The notes below the pieces were generated by a model. That model was given only the letters and a program-made list of their open reading frames with translations. It did no database searches and was not told where the DNA came from. A stretch of 64,000 nucleotides of DNA from Arthrobacter sp. zg-Y820 (GTDB lineage Bacteria; Actinomycetota; Actinomycetes; Actinomycetales; Micrococcaceae): contig NZ_CP126247.1 in the NCBI RefSeq assembly GCF_030142155.1, forward strand, positions 868,001-932,000. Reading direction: 5' to 3'. Made by a program: the position numbers and the translations under genes. Numbering within the stretch: position 1 is the first letter of the stretch; each line of letters opens with the position of its first letter. Of this stretch, positions 35,620-44,216 are shown one piece after another.

Positions 35620-36759
35620 ATGAGTACAGAACAGGTAAGCCCTAATCCTTCCTCAGCGGACTTTGACCGCTTTTACGGCGTCATCCCCGCCGGCGGCGTC
35701 GGAACCCGCCTGTGGCCGTTGTCCCGTGCAGCTGCGCCCAAGTTCCTTCATGACCTGACGGGCTCCGGCTCGACGCTCATCCGGGCCACCTACGACCGGC
35801 TGCGCCCGCTCAGCGGCGACCGAGTCATGGTTGTCACGGGAACGCTGCACCGCGAGGCAGTGCGGAAGCAGCTTCCGGAAATCACCGGCAAAAACCTGGT
35901 GCTGGAGCTGGAGCCGAAGGATTCCGCGGCGGCCATCGGTCTTGCCGCGGCCATCCTCTATAAGCGGGATCCGAACATCATCATGGGGTCCTTTGCCGCC
36001 GACCAGGTCATCACTCCGGTCGAGGTGTTCCAGGACGCCGTGCGGGAAGCCATCCACACCGCCGCGCAGGGGTACATCGTCACCATCGGCATCCATCCGA
36101 CCCACCCGGCCACCGGATTCGGGTACATCAGGGCCGGCGACAAACTGGACATCGCCGGGGCCCCCAGCGCACACGCCGTCGTCGAATTCGTGGAAAAGCC
36201 CTCGGGAGACGTGGCGCGCACCTACCTCGCCAACGGACGCTACAGCTGGAACGCGGGAATGTTCGTGGCTCCGGTGGACCTGATGCTCAAGCACCTGGAA
36301 GCGAACGAGCCGGATCTCTATGCCGGCCTGATGGAAATTGCCGAGGCCTGGGACACCCCGGCGCGGCGCGAGGTGGTGCGCCGGATCTGGCCCACGCTGC
36401 CCAAGATTGCCATTGACTATGCCGTGGCGGAGCCCGCGGCGGCAGCCGGCGACGTGGCCATGATCCCGGGCATCTTCAACTGGGACGACGTCGGAGACTT
36501 TGCCGCCATCGGACGGCTCAACCCGGCCGCGGAGAACAGCGACCTCACGGTCATGGGGGAAGGGGCGCGGGTCTACTCGGAGAATGCCTCCGGCATTGTG
36601 GTTTCCGACACCAAGCGCGTCATCGCCCTGATCGGTATCGAGGATGTGGTGATCGTCGATACCCTGGACGCGCTGCTGGTTACCACCAAGGAACACGCCC
36701 AGGAAGTAAAAAAGGCAGTGGAGCACCTCAAGGCCAGCGGCGACACCGACGTCCTGTAA
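35620..36759 (+). CDS. manC: Mannose-1-phosphate guanylyltransferase (GDP-mannose pyrophosphorylase)
   Basis: A 379-residue nucleotidyltransferase that makes GDP-mannose from mannose-1-phosphate and GTP for glycolipids and cell-wall mannans. The N-terminal VIPAGGVGTRLWPLSRAAAPKFLHDL is the pyrophosphorylase signature, with FVEKPS near residue 190 and the metal Asp of GSFAADQVI. It ends with IFNWDDVGDFAAIGRL and a left-handed helix. ATG 35620 is chosen over an in-frame TTG at 35611. It lies upstream of an M20 peptidase gene with a 78-bp gap. Confidence 0.9.
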   Translation: MSTEQVSPNPSSADFDRFYGVIPAGGVGTRLWPLSRAAAPKFLHDLTGSGSTLIRATYDRLRPLSGDRVMVVTGTLHREAVRKQLPEITGKNLVLELEPKDSAAAIGLAAAILYKRDPNIIMGSFAADQVITPVEVFQDAVREAIHTAAQGYIVTIGIHPTHPATGFGYIRAGDKLDIAGAPSAHAVVEFVEKPSGDVARTYLANGRYSWNAGMFVAPVDLMLKHLEANEPDLYAGLMEIAEAWDTPARREVVRRIWPTLPKIAIDYAVAEPAAAAGDVAMIPGIFNWDDVGDFAAIGRLNPAAENSDLTVMGEGARVYSENASGIVVSDTKRVIALIGIEDVVIVDTLDALLVTTKEHAQEVKKAVEHLKASGDTDVL

Positions 36760-36824
36760 CGGCAGATGGATGCTTGCGGGACGGAACATCGTCACACGGT
36801 TCCCGTAACAGCAGCCTCAGTGGC

Positions 36825-36830
36825 TAACCT
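36825..36830 (+). promoter_or_regulatory. Leaderless -10 box TAACCT of the M20 gene
   Basis: TAACCT ends 7 nt before GTG 36838. It supports this start over the earlier in-frame codon at 36766. Confidence 0.5.
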
Positions 36831-36837
36831 TGAAGCT

Positions 36838-38043
36838 GTGCCTACTATCCCACTGAACAGCTCCCCGGTTCCGTCGATGCGCGGAAGTGTTGCTCCGCTG
36901 CTGGGGGAGCTGATCGCTTTCCGGCGGGACCTGCACCGGCACCCGGAACTGTCAACGAAGGAATTCCGCACCACCGACAGGATTGTCGAAGCCTTGGCCT
37001 CGGCGGGGCTGCACCCCGTGCGCCTGGAGGGCACCGGCGCCTACGTGGACATAGGAGACGGGCCGCTGCGGATTGGACTGCGCGCGGACATCGACGCCCT
37101 GCCGGTCCTGGAGGAAACAGGCCTTCCGTACGCGTCGGTCAACACCGGCATCACGCACGCGTGCGGCCACGACATCCACACCACCGTCATGGTGGGGGTG
37201 GCGCAGGTCCTTGCCAGGCTGAACGCCGCGGGCAACCTCGGCGGCCGGGTCCGGATCATCTTCCAGCCCGCTGAGGAAGTCATGCCCGGCGGCGCGCTGG
37301 GCGTCATTCGGCAGGGCGTCCTGGAGGGGATGCCGCGCATCGTGGCACTGCACTGCGACCCCCGGATCGACGTCGGCCAGGTGGGCACCCGGATTGGAGC
37401 CATTACTTCCGCCTCGGACACCATCCGGATCGAGCTCACGGGCCGGGGCGGACACACGTCGCGCCCGCACCTGACGGAGGACCTGGTTTTCGCGCTGGCT
37501 GAGATTGCGGTCAGCGTCCCCGCCGTGCTGTCCCGGCGGATCGACGTGCGCAGCGGAGTGTCGGTGGTCTGGGGGCAGATGCACGCAGGCTCCGCGCCCA
37601 ACGCGATTCCGGGCCACGGCTTCATGTCCGGCACCATGCGCTGCCTGGACGCCGAAGCCTGGTACGCGGCCGGTGAACTGCTGGACGACGTCGTTCGGCA
37701 GATTGCCGCGCCTTTCCGCGTGGACGTCACGATGGAACACACGAGGGGAGTGCCGCCGGTCATCAACACCGATGCGGAAACCAGCCTGATCGAAGCCGCT
37801 GCCCGGGCCGAACTGGGGGAGGACTCCATCGTCCTGGCGCCGCAGTCGATGGGCGGGGAAGACTTCGCCTGGATGACGCAGGCCGTTCCCGGCGCCCTGA
37901 TGCGGCTGGGCACCCGGACTCCCGGCGGCGAAACGTTCGACCTGCACCGGGGCGACTACAACCCGGATGAACTGGCCATCAGCTCCGGCGTGAGCGTCAT
38001 GGCCGCTGCGGCGGTGCGGGCCGCCCGCGGCCTGCGCCACTAG
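36838..38043 (+). CDS. M20D family amidohydrolase (hippurate hydrolase-like)
   Basis: A 401-residue metal-dependent amidohydrolase. The motifs are LRADIDALPVLEETGLPYAS and HACGHDIHTTVMVGVAQVL for two metal sites, FQPAEEVMPGGALGVI with the catalytic Glu pair, and GGEDFAWMTQAVPGALMRLG at the C-terminus, with RGGHTSRPH in the dimerisation domain. It removes N-acyl groups from amino acids or peptides; the substrate is not clear. GTG 36838 appears leaderless. It is downstream of manC and upstream of the BMP lipoprotein gene. Confidence 0.9.
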   Translation: MPTIPLNSSPVPSMRGSVAPLLGELIAFRRDLHRHPELSTKEFRTTDRIVEALASAGLHPVRLEGTGAYVDIGDGPLRIGLRADIDALPVLEETGLPYASVNTGITHACGHDIHTTVMVGVAQVLARLNAAGNLGGRVRIIFQPAEEVMPGGALGVIRQGVLEGMPRIVALHCDPRIDVGQVGTRIGAITSASDTIRIELTGRGGHTSRPHLTEDLVFALAEIAVSVPAVLSRRIDVRSGVSVVWGQMHAGSAPNAIPGHGFMSGTMRCLDAEAWYAAGELLDDVVRQIAAPFRVDVTMEHTRGVPPVINTDAETSLIEAAARAELGEDSIVLAPQSMGGEDFAWMTQAVPGALMRLGTRTPGGETFDLHRGDYNPDELAISSGVSVMAAAAVRAARGLRH

Positions 38044-38306
38044 TTTCGGCGGCGGCCTGCGGGTTTCACCGATGGATGTCATGCGACGCCGGTCCGCGTA
38101 ATTTGCTTGCAAATAATAACAACATGTAAACAATGTCCCTCCAAGAGCGTTATCTGGCTCACACTCGCCGCCGAAAGCCCATAGGATAGGCATGCCGCGG
38201 TCCACTGATGGACGGAGCGCTGCGCCACGCGACGCCCGGATGCTCTTTGCGAGCGTTCGAACAGAATAATCCTGCGCGTGGCACCCATTTCATTCCTGGA
38301 GGAACA
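38044..38306. other. Regulatory intergenic region of the nucleoside operon
   Basis: The 263-bp region holds the palindrome at 38101-38114, an AT-rich stretch to about 38135, and TAGGAT at 38182-38187. A transcript starting near 38194 would have a leader of about 113 nt. No gene and no known riboswitch are seen. Confidence 0.5.
38101..38114. promoter_or_regulatory. Palindrome ATTTGC-TT-GCAAAT
   Basis: The 6-bp arms are perfect with a 2-bp centre. It lies in an AT-rich stretch about 200 bp upstream of the nucleoside-uptake operon and is a candidate operator. A separate -10-like TAGGAT lies at 38182-38187. Confidence 0.45.
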
Positions 38307-39416
38307 TTGAAGAACTCCCCGCGCAGCTTCAAGCGCAACGCAGGCGTTTCCGCAGCCATGCTCGGCGTCTCGGCACTCCTGCTCACCGGCTGCGGTGCCG
38401 CGCCCGAGGAAGAGGCAGATTCCACCGGCGCAGCCAACGCCAACAGCGACTTCCGGGCGTGCATCGTCTCCGACGAAGGCGGCTTTGACGACCGCTCCTT
38501 CAACCAGTCCAGCTACGAGGGCCTGAAGGCCGCCGAGGCGGACCTCGGCATCGAGGTTTCCGAGGCCCAGTCGCAGTCCGAGACCGACTTCCTTCCGAAC
38601 CTTGACTCCATGATCAGCGAAGGCTGCAACCTCACCGTGACGGTCGGGTTCCTCCTGGCTGACGCGACCAAGGAAGTGGCCACTGCCAACCCGGACAGCA
38701 ACTTTGCCATCGTCGATGACAACACCATCGAGCTGGATAACGTCAAGCCGATCATCTACGACACGGCTCAGGCTGCCTTCCTGGCCGGCTACGTAGCGGC
38801 CGGCACCTCCGAAACCGGCAAGGTGGCCACATACGGCGGCATCAACATCCCCACCGTCACCATCTTCATGGACGGCTTCGCCGACGGCGTGGAGTACTAC
38901 AACGAAGAGAACAGTGCCGACGTCCAGCTCCTTGGCTGGAACAAGGCGGACCAGACCGGTTCCTTCGTCGGCAACTTCACCGACACCGGTGCCGGCAAGA
39001 CCACCACCGAGAACTTCCTGAACGAAGGCGCGGACATCATCATGCCCGTTGCCGGTCCGGTGGGCTCCGGCACGCTGGATGCCGTCGTCGAAGCCAACGC
39101 CAACGGCGGCAGCAACAAGGTCGTCTGGGTTGACTCCGACGGCTTCGAAACGAACGATGTGGGCACCGAGTTCATCCTGACCTCGGTCATGAAGCTCATG
39201 GGCGAGGCAGTGGAAGAAGTCATCGCCTCCGACGTCGAAGGTAACTTCGACGCCACCCCGTACGTCGGCACCCTGGAGAACGGCGGCGTCGCACTGGCTC
39301 CGTACCATGACCAGGAAAGCGCCGTTCCTGACGATGTGAAGACGGCCGTCGACGAGATCAAGGCTCAGATCATCGCCGGCGACATCACAGTGGAATCCGC
39401 CGCCAGCCCCAAATAG
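38307..39416 (+). CDS. BMP family lipoprotein, nucleoside-binding
   Basis: A 369-residue substrate-binding lipoprotein of the basic membrane protein/PnrA family. The signal peptide ends in LLLTGC (Cys29 lipidated). FRACIVSDEGGFDDRSFNQSSYEGL is the BMP family start, and the ligand site includes DTGAGKTTTENFLNEGADIIMPVAGPVGSG. It captures purine or pyrimidine nucleosides outside the cell for the ABC transporter encoded next. TTG 38307 is chosen because GGAGG (38297-38303 region) precedes it and it gives an ideal signal peptide. A hairpin terminator follows, before the ATPase gene. Confidence 0.92.
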   Translation: MKNSPRSFKRNAGVSAAMLGVSALLLTGCGAAPEEEADSTGAANANSDFRACIVSDEGGFDDRSFNQSSYEGLKAAEADLGIEVSEAQSQSETDFLPNLDSMISEGCNLTVTVGFLLADATKEVATANPDSNFAIVDDNTIELDNVKPIIYDTAQAAFLAGYVAAGTSETGKVATYGGINIPTVTIFMDGFADGVEYYNEENSADVQLLGWNKADQTGSFVGNFTDTGAGKTTTENFLNEGADIIMPVAGPVGSGTLDAVVEANANGGSNKVVWVDSDGFETNDVGTEFILTSVMKLMGEAVEEVIASDVEGNFDATPYVGTLENGGVALAPYHDQESAVPDDVKTAVDEIKAQIIAGDITVESAASPK

Positions 39417-39438
39417 TCTGGGGTAAGGCAGCTTTCCT

Positions 39439-39492
39439 GAACCGCCGTTCGTCCGGCTGCGTTGCAGCGGGCGGACGGCGGTTCCTTTTGTT
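39439..39492 (+). terminator. Hairpin terminator between the BMP gene and its ATPase
   Basis: GAACCGCCG (39439-39447) pairs with CGGCGGTTC (39476-39484), with extra inner pairs, and is followed by CTTTTGTT. As the transporter genes lie on the same strand behind it, it probably attenuates rather than ends transcription. Confidence 0.65.
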
Positions 39493-39551
39493 CCGGGTAG
39501 CCTTCCTTAGGAGGCGCCCAACACTCAGACACGAACAGATTGGTTGGGGTT

Positions 39552-41114
39552 GTGAAACTCGAACTCAAGGGCATCACCAAGCGCTTCGGCGCCTTGGTTG
39601 CCAACGACCACATAGACCTGGTGATCGAACCGGGCCAGGTGCACAGCCTTCTCGGCGAAAACGGGGCGGGCAAGTCAACGCTGATGAACGTCCTTTACGG
39701 CCTCTACGAACCGTCAGAGGGACAAATCCTGGTCAACGACAAACCGGTTGCCTTCTCCGGCCCCGGTGATGCCATGGCCGCCGGAATCGGGATGGTCCAC
39801 CAGCACTTCATGCTGGTGCCGGTCTTCACCGTCGCGGAGAACGTGGCACTGGGCCATGAAACCACCAAGTTCGCGGGTGCGCTGAACCTGGAAACCACGC
39901 GGGAGCGCATCCGGAAGATCTCCGACCAGTACGGGTTCGACGTTGACCCCGACGCCGTCGTCGAAGACCTCCCCGTGGGTGTGCAGCAGCGGGTCGAAAT
40001 CATCAAGGCACTGATCCGGGATGCCGAAGTGCTGATCCTGGATGAGCCCACTGCCGTGCTCACGCCCCGGGAAACGGATGAGCTGCTGGCCATCATGCGC
40101 CAGCTCACCGCGGACGGAAAATCAGTAGTCTTCATCTCGCACAAGCTGCGCGAGGTCAAAGCCGTCTCCGACGTCATCACAGTGATCCGGCGCGGCAAGG
40201 TTGTGGGCGACGCCGCCCCGGGAGCCTCCACCACCGAACTGGCTTCCCTGATGGTTGGCCGCTCCGTGAACCTGACGCTCAACAAGGCTCCGGCGGAACC
40301 CGGCGACGTCACCTTCTCCGTCCGGGACCTCGTCGTGCTTTCCGACACCGGCCAGCCCGTCGTCGACCACCTGAGCTTTGGCATCGCCAAGGGGGAGATC
40401 CTCGCCGTCGCCGGCGTGCAGGGCAACGGCCAGACGGAACTCACCGAGGCCATCATGGGGCTGCAGGACCATGTCACCGGCTCCATCAACCTCGACGGAC
40501 AGGAACTCGTCGGCCGCCGCGTGGACCAGGTCATCGACGCCGGCGTGGGCTTCGTGCCCGAGGACCGCAGCGTCGACGGACTCGTCGGCCCTTTCACGGT
40601 TGCGGAAAACCTGATCCTCAACCGGTACAACAAGCCCCCGTTCGCCAAGGGCCTGTCCATGCGTCCAGCCGTCGTGGCAGCCAACGCCGCCGAGAAAATC
40701 GACGAGTTCGACATTCGGACCCAGTCCGCCCAAGCGGCCGCCGGGACACTGTCCGGAGGAAACCAGCAGAAAGTGGTGATGGCCCGTGAGCTGTCCCGCC
40801 CCCTTTCGCTGTTCATCGCCTCCCAGCCCACCCGCGGCGTCGACGTCGGTTCGATCGAGTTCCTGCACAAGCGGATCGTGGCCGAGCGCGACGGCGGGAC
40901 GCCGGTGCTGATTGTCTCCACCGAACTGGACGAGGTCCTGGAGCTGGCAGACCGCATCGCGGTGCTGTACGGCGGCAGGCTCATGGGCATTGTCCCGGGC
41001 ACCACCTCGCGCGACGTCCTTGGCCTGATGATGGCCGGGATGCCCGCCGAAGAAGCACTTGCGCACGACCGCAACATTCAGCACGACGGCGACATTGAGG
41101 GAGGGGCGCAGTGA
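39552..41114 (+). CDS. Nucleoside ABC transporter ATP-binding protein (two NBDs)
   Basis: A 520-residue protein with two nucleotide-binding domains. The first has HSLLGENGAGKSTLMNVLYGLYEPSEG, LPVGVQQRVEIIKALIRDA and LILDEPTAVLT. The second has GVQGNGQTELTEAIMGL, a degenerate P-loop as in RbsA-like proteins, and LSGGNQQKVVMARELSRP. It is the NupO/BmpB type. It drives nucleoside import with the two permeases downstream. GTG 39552 is chosen; the longer TTG start lacks support. Its 3' end overlaps the first permease gene by 4 nt. Confidence 0.93.
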   Translation: MKLELKGITKRFGALVANDHIDLVIEPGQVHSLLGENGAGKSTLMNVLYGLYEPSEGQILVNDKPVAFSGPGDAMAAGIGMVHQHFMLVPVFTVAENVALGHETTKFAGALNLETTRERIRKISDQYGFDVDPDAVVEDLPVGVQQRVEIIKALIRDAEVLILDEPTAVLTPRETDELLAIMRQLTADGKSVVFISHKLREVKAVSDVITVIRRGKVVGDAAPGASTTELASLMVGRSVNLTLNKAPAEPGDVTFSVRDLVVLSDTGQPVVDHLSFGIAKGEILAVAGVQGNGQTELTEAIMGLQDHVTGSINLDGQELVGRRVDQVIDAGVGFVPEDRSVDGLVGPFTVAENLILNRYNKPPFAKGLSMRPAVVAANAAEKIDEFDIRTQSAQAAAGTLSGGNQQKVVMARELSRPLSLFIASQPTRGVDVGSIEFLHKRIVAERDGGTPVLIVSTELDEVLELADRIAVLYGGRLMGIVPGTTSRDVLGLMMAGMPAEEALAHDRNIQHDGDIEGGAQ

Positions 41115-42478
41115 GCCCGGAGAAAGACAACAGGCAGCAGGGCGAACCCGCCCACCGGAAAGAGGAGGCAGCAGCCGAAGACACCCGGTTGCTGAACGCT
41201 GCCGAAACCGCGGGCGGAGCTCTGCCGCCGCCCGCCGTTCCCGTCCCCGACTCCGAGCTCCACCCGGAAAGCGGGAACGACTCGGTGCTCCACCGCATCG
41301 TTTCCTCCAACGCGCTGGTTTCGGTGCTCTCAGTCGTGATGGCGCTGATCGTCGGCGGGCTGCTGATAGCACTCACCAACGAGGACGTCGCCAGTGCCGC
41401 GTCCTACTTCTTCAGCCGCCCGTCGGATCTTTTCGCCGCAGCCTGGTCAGCGGCGTCGGGCGCCTACATCGCCCTTTTCCAGGGATCGGTTTTCAACTTC
41501 GAAGCCCAGAGCTTCTCCCGGATGATCTATCCGCTGACGCAGACGCTGACAGTGGCGACGCCGCTGATCTGCGCCGGCCTCGGCGTCGCCCTGGCATTCC
41601 GTGCCGGCCTGTTCAACATTGGTGCGCAGGGCCAGATCCTGATCGGTGCCACCATGGCCGCCTGGGTTGGCTTCAGCTGGCACCTGCCGGCGGGGCTGCA
41701 CCTGCTGGTCGTGGTGATCGCGGGGGCGCTCGGCGGTGCCCTCTGGGGCGGCATTGCCGGTCTCCTCAAGGCCCGGACCGGCGCGCACGAAGTCATCGTC
41801 ACCATCATGCTCAACTACATCGCCATCCAGCTGGTGCTCTTCCTGCTCACCACCCCGGGCTTCCAGCGTCCGGGATCCACCAACCCGATCAGCCCGCAGC
41901 TGGATGAAACCGCCATGTTCCCGCCTCTGCTGGGATCCGGGTTCCGCCTGCACTGGGGCTTCGTGATGGCCGTTGCCGCCACGGTGTTCATCTGGTGGCT
42001 GCTGAACCGTTCCACCGTGGGCTTTGAGCTGCGGGCAGTCGGCGCCAACCCGGCCGCTGCGCGGAACGCCGGCATCAGCACCACCAAGGGCTACGTGATC
42101 GTCATGCTCATCGCCGGTGCCCTCGCCGGACTCGCCGGCGTTGCGCAGGTCTCCGGCACCGAGAAGGTGCTGACCTCCGGCGTGGCAGCCAGCTTCGGCT
42201 TCGATGCCATCACGGTTGCCCTGCTCGGCCGCTCCTCCCCGTGGGGAACGTTTGCCGCGGGCATCCTCTTCGGCGCCTTCCGCGCCGGCGGCGTCACCAT
42301 GCAGACCAGCACCGGAACCAACATCGACATTGTCCTGGTGGTCCAGTCACTGATCGTCCTGTTCATCGCGGCACCCCCGCTGGTCCGCTCCATCTTCAGG
42401 ATTCCGCCGCCGGGAGCGTTCAAGACGTCCGGCAAGCGCACGACCAAGAACGCCAAGGCAGCCGGAGGAACAGCATGA
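41111..42478 (+). CDS. Nucleoside ABC transporter permease, first subunit
   Basis: A 455-residue permease of the BPD_transp_2 family. The first 60 residues are hydrophilic and Pro/Glu-rich and look cytosolic and disordered. About eight to ten helices follow, with LVSVLSVVMALIVGGLLIALTNED, RAGLFNIGAQGQILIGATMAAWVG and VLTSGVAASFGFDAITVALLGRSSPWG. This RxGxxNIGxxGQ pattern is the family's signature. It begins GTG 41111 in a 4-nt overlap and ends overlapping the next permease. Confidence 0.93.
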   Translation: MSPEKDNRQQGEPAHRKEEAAAEDTRLLNAAETAGGALPPPAVPVPDSELHPESGNDSVLHRIVSSNALVSVLSVVMALIVGGLLIALTNEDVASAASYFFSRPSDLFAAAWSAASGAYIALFQGSVFNFEAQSFSRMIYPLTQTLTVATPLICAGLGVALAFRAGLFNIGAQGQILIGATMAAWVGFSWHLPAGLHLLVVVIAGALGGALWGGIAGLLKARTGAHEVIVTIMLNYIAIQLVLFLLTTPGFQRPGSTNPISPQLDETAMFPPLLGSGFRLHWGFVMAVAATVFIWWLLNRSTVGFELRAVGANPAAARNAGISTTKGYVIVMLIAGALAGLAGVAQVSGTEKVLTSGVAASFGFDAITVALLGRSSPWGTFAAGILFGAFRAGGVTMQTSTGTNIDIVLVVQSLIVLFIAAPPLVRSIFRIPPPGAFKTSGKRTTKNAKAAGGTA

Positions 42479-43764
42479 GCACCGCAACCATCCCCGCCTC
42501 CGCCGGCAGGCATGCCGCAGCGCAGGCCATCCGCAGCTGGAAGATCCCGATCATCCTGGGCGCCCTGGCCATTCTCGGCTTCATCCTCTTCGGCCTCGGG
42601 TCGCCTTCCGCGGAGGTGACGTTCCGCCTCACCGAGGAGAACGCCGCCATCCAGCTTCCCAACATCGTGGTCTCGGCCCCGGTGCTGGGCTGGATCTCCT
42701 CCGTGGTCCTGCTGGCCTCGGCCGCCTGGTCCGCCGTCCTGGTCAGCCGGTTCCAGCACGTGCCGGTTTGGCTCATCGCCATGTTCGCGGTCTTCTTTAT
42801 CGCCGCGTTCCTCACCTGGTCGGTGGGCAGCGCCCGCAGCCCCAGCGTCGCCGTCTACGGACTGCTGGCGGGGTCGTTCACCCTGGCCTTCCCGCTGATC
42901 TTCGGCGCGCTCTCCGGCGTGCTGTGTGAACGCTCCGGCGTCGTGAACATCGCGATCGAGGGCCAGCTGCTCTTCGGCGCATTTGCCGCCGCCGTCGCCG
43001 GAACGCTCTCCGGCAACGCCTTCGTGGGACTCTTCGCCGCCGCAGTTGCCGGTGTGCTGGTCTCGCTGGTGCTGGCCGTGTTCAGCATCAAGTACATCGT
43101 GAACCAGGTCATCGTCGGCGTCGTCCTGAACGTCCTGGTCTCCGGGCTGACCGGCTTCCTCTTCTCCACGGTGCTCAGCACCGACCCCGCGAAGTGGAAC
43201 TCCCCGCCGCGCCTGCCGTCGATTCGGATTCCGTTCCTGGCGGACATTCCGATCATCGGCCCGATCCTGTTCGACCAGTCGGTGATCGGCTACCTGATGT
43301 ACATCGCCGTGGCGGGCATCTACTTCGGCCTGTTCCACACCCGGTGGGGACTGCGCACCCGTGCCGTGGGCGAACACCCGAAGGCCGCCGACACCCTCGG
43401 CGTGAACGTGAACCGCATGCGGTTCCTGAACGTGCTGGCCGCGGGCGCGGTGGCCGGCGTCGGCGGTGCGTTCTTCACCCTCGTTTCGGTCTCCTCCTTC
43501 AACCGGGACATGACGTCCGGGCAGGGCTACATCGCCCTGGCGGCCCTCATCCTGGGCCGGTGGAACCCGATCGGCGCGCTCTTCGCCGCCCTGCTGTTCG
43601 GTTTCGCATCGAACCTGCAGTCCGTGCTGAGCCTGCTCGGCACGCCGGTGCCGAACCAGTTCCTGGCCATGCTGCCGTACCTCGTGACCATCTTCGTCGT
43701 CGCCGGCGTGGTGGGTAAGTCGCGCGGCCCGGCGGCCAGCGGCATACCGTATATCAAGGGCTGA
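42475..43764 (+). CDS. Nucleoside ABC transporter permease, second subunit
   Basis: A 429-residue permease of the same family as its neighbour. CERSGVVNIAIEGQLLFGAFAAAVAG matches the family signature, as does SGQGYIALAALILGRWNPIGALFAALLFG. It has about ten hydrophobic segments and a C-terminal VGKSRGPAASGIPYIKG. ATG 42475 overlaps the previous stop (ATGA) and GGAGGAA precedes it. It pairs with the first permease as a heterodimer in BMP-type nucleoside transporters. Confidence 0.93.
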   Translation: MSTATIPASAGRHAAAQAIRSWKIPIILGALAILGFILFGLGSPSAEVTFRLTEENAAIQLPNIVVSAPVLGWISSVVLLASAAWSAVLVSRFQHVPVWLIAMFAVFFIAAFLTWSVGSARSPSVAVYGLLAGSFTLAFPLIFGALSGVLCERSGVVNIAIEGQLLFGAFAAAVAGTLSGNAFVGLFAAAVAGVLVSLVLAVFSIKYIVNQVIVGVVLNVLVSGLTGFLFSTVLSTDPAKWNSPPRLPSIRIPFLADIPIIGPILFDQSVIGYLMYIAVAGIYFGLFHTRWGLRTRAVGEHPKAADTLGVNVNRMRFLNVLAAGAVAGVGGAFFTLVSVSSFNRDMTSGQGYIALAALILGRWNPIGALFAALLFGFASNLQSVLSLLGTPVPNQFLAMLPYLVTIFVVAGVVGKSRGPAASGIPYIKG

Positions 43765-43778
43765 GGAAGGAACCCCCA

Positions 43779-44216
43779 ATGAATGAATCAGCAGGCACCC
43801 CGGCAGGTGCTGCGCCGGACATCGACTGGAACCAACTCCTCGATGCTGCCCGTGCCGCCCTGGAACACGCCTACGTCCCGTACTCGAAGTATCCGGTGGG
43901 CGCAGCCGCCCTGACCGACGACGGCCGGGTGATCTCCGGCTGCAACGTCGAAAACGCTTCCTACGGGCTGACGCTGTGCGCTGAATGCTCGCTCGTGAGC
44001 TCGCTGCGCATGACCGGAGGCGGCCGCCTCACCGCCTTCACCTGCGTGGACGGCGCCGGGGAAATCCTGATGCCGTGCGGACGCTGCCGGCAGCTGCTCT
44101 ATGAATTTCGGGCACCGGGCATGCAGTTAATGACAGTAAGCGGCATCCGGACCATGGACGAGGTCCTGCCGGATGCCTTTGGACCGCAGCACTTGGAAGG
44201 GCAGGACCGCACATGA
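43779..44216 (+). CDS. cdd: Cytidine deaminase
   Basis: A 145-residue homotetrameric cytidine deaminase that turns (deoxy)cytidine into (deoxy)uridine. The zinc ligands are Cys67, Cys100 and Cys103 (TLCAEC; MPCGRCRQ), and Glu69 is the proton shuttle. YSKYPVGAAALTDDGRVISGCNVENASYGL is the family start. It lies 15 bp after the transporter and overlaps deoA by 4 nt, so uptake and salvage are co-expressed. Confidence 0.96.
   Translation: MNESAGTPAGAAPDIDWNQLLDAARAALEHAYVPYSKYPVGAAALTDDGRVISGCNVENASYGLTLCAECSLVSSLRMTGGGRLTAFTCVDGAGEILMPCGRCRQLLYEFRAPGMQLMTVSGIRTMDEVLPDAFGPQHLEGQDRT

Noticed and set aside
42091..43779. Long antisense frame over the nucleoside permease genes
   Set aside because: It is rich in His/Glu/Gln/Arg, as expected for the complement of permease codons, and has no start signal or family.
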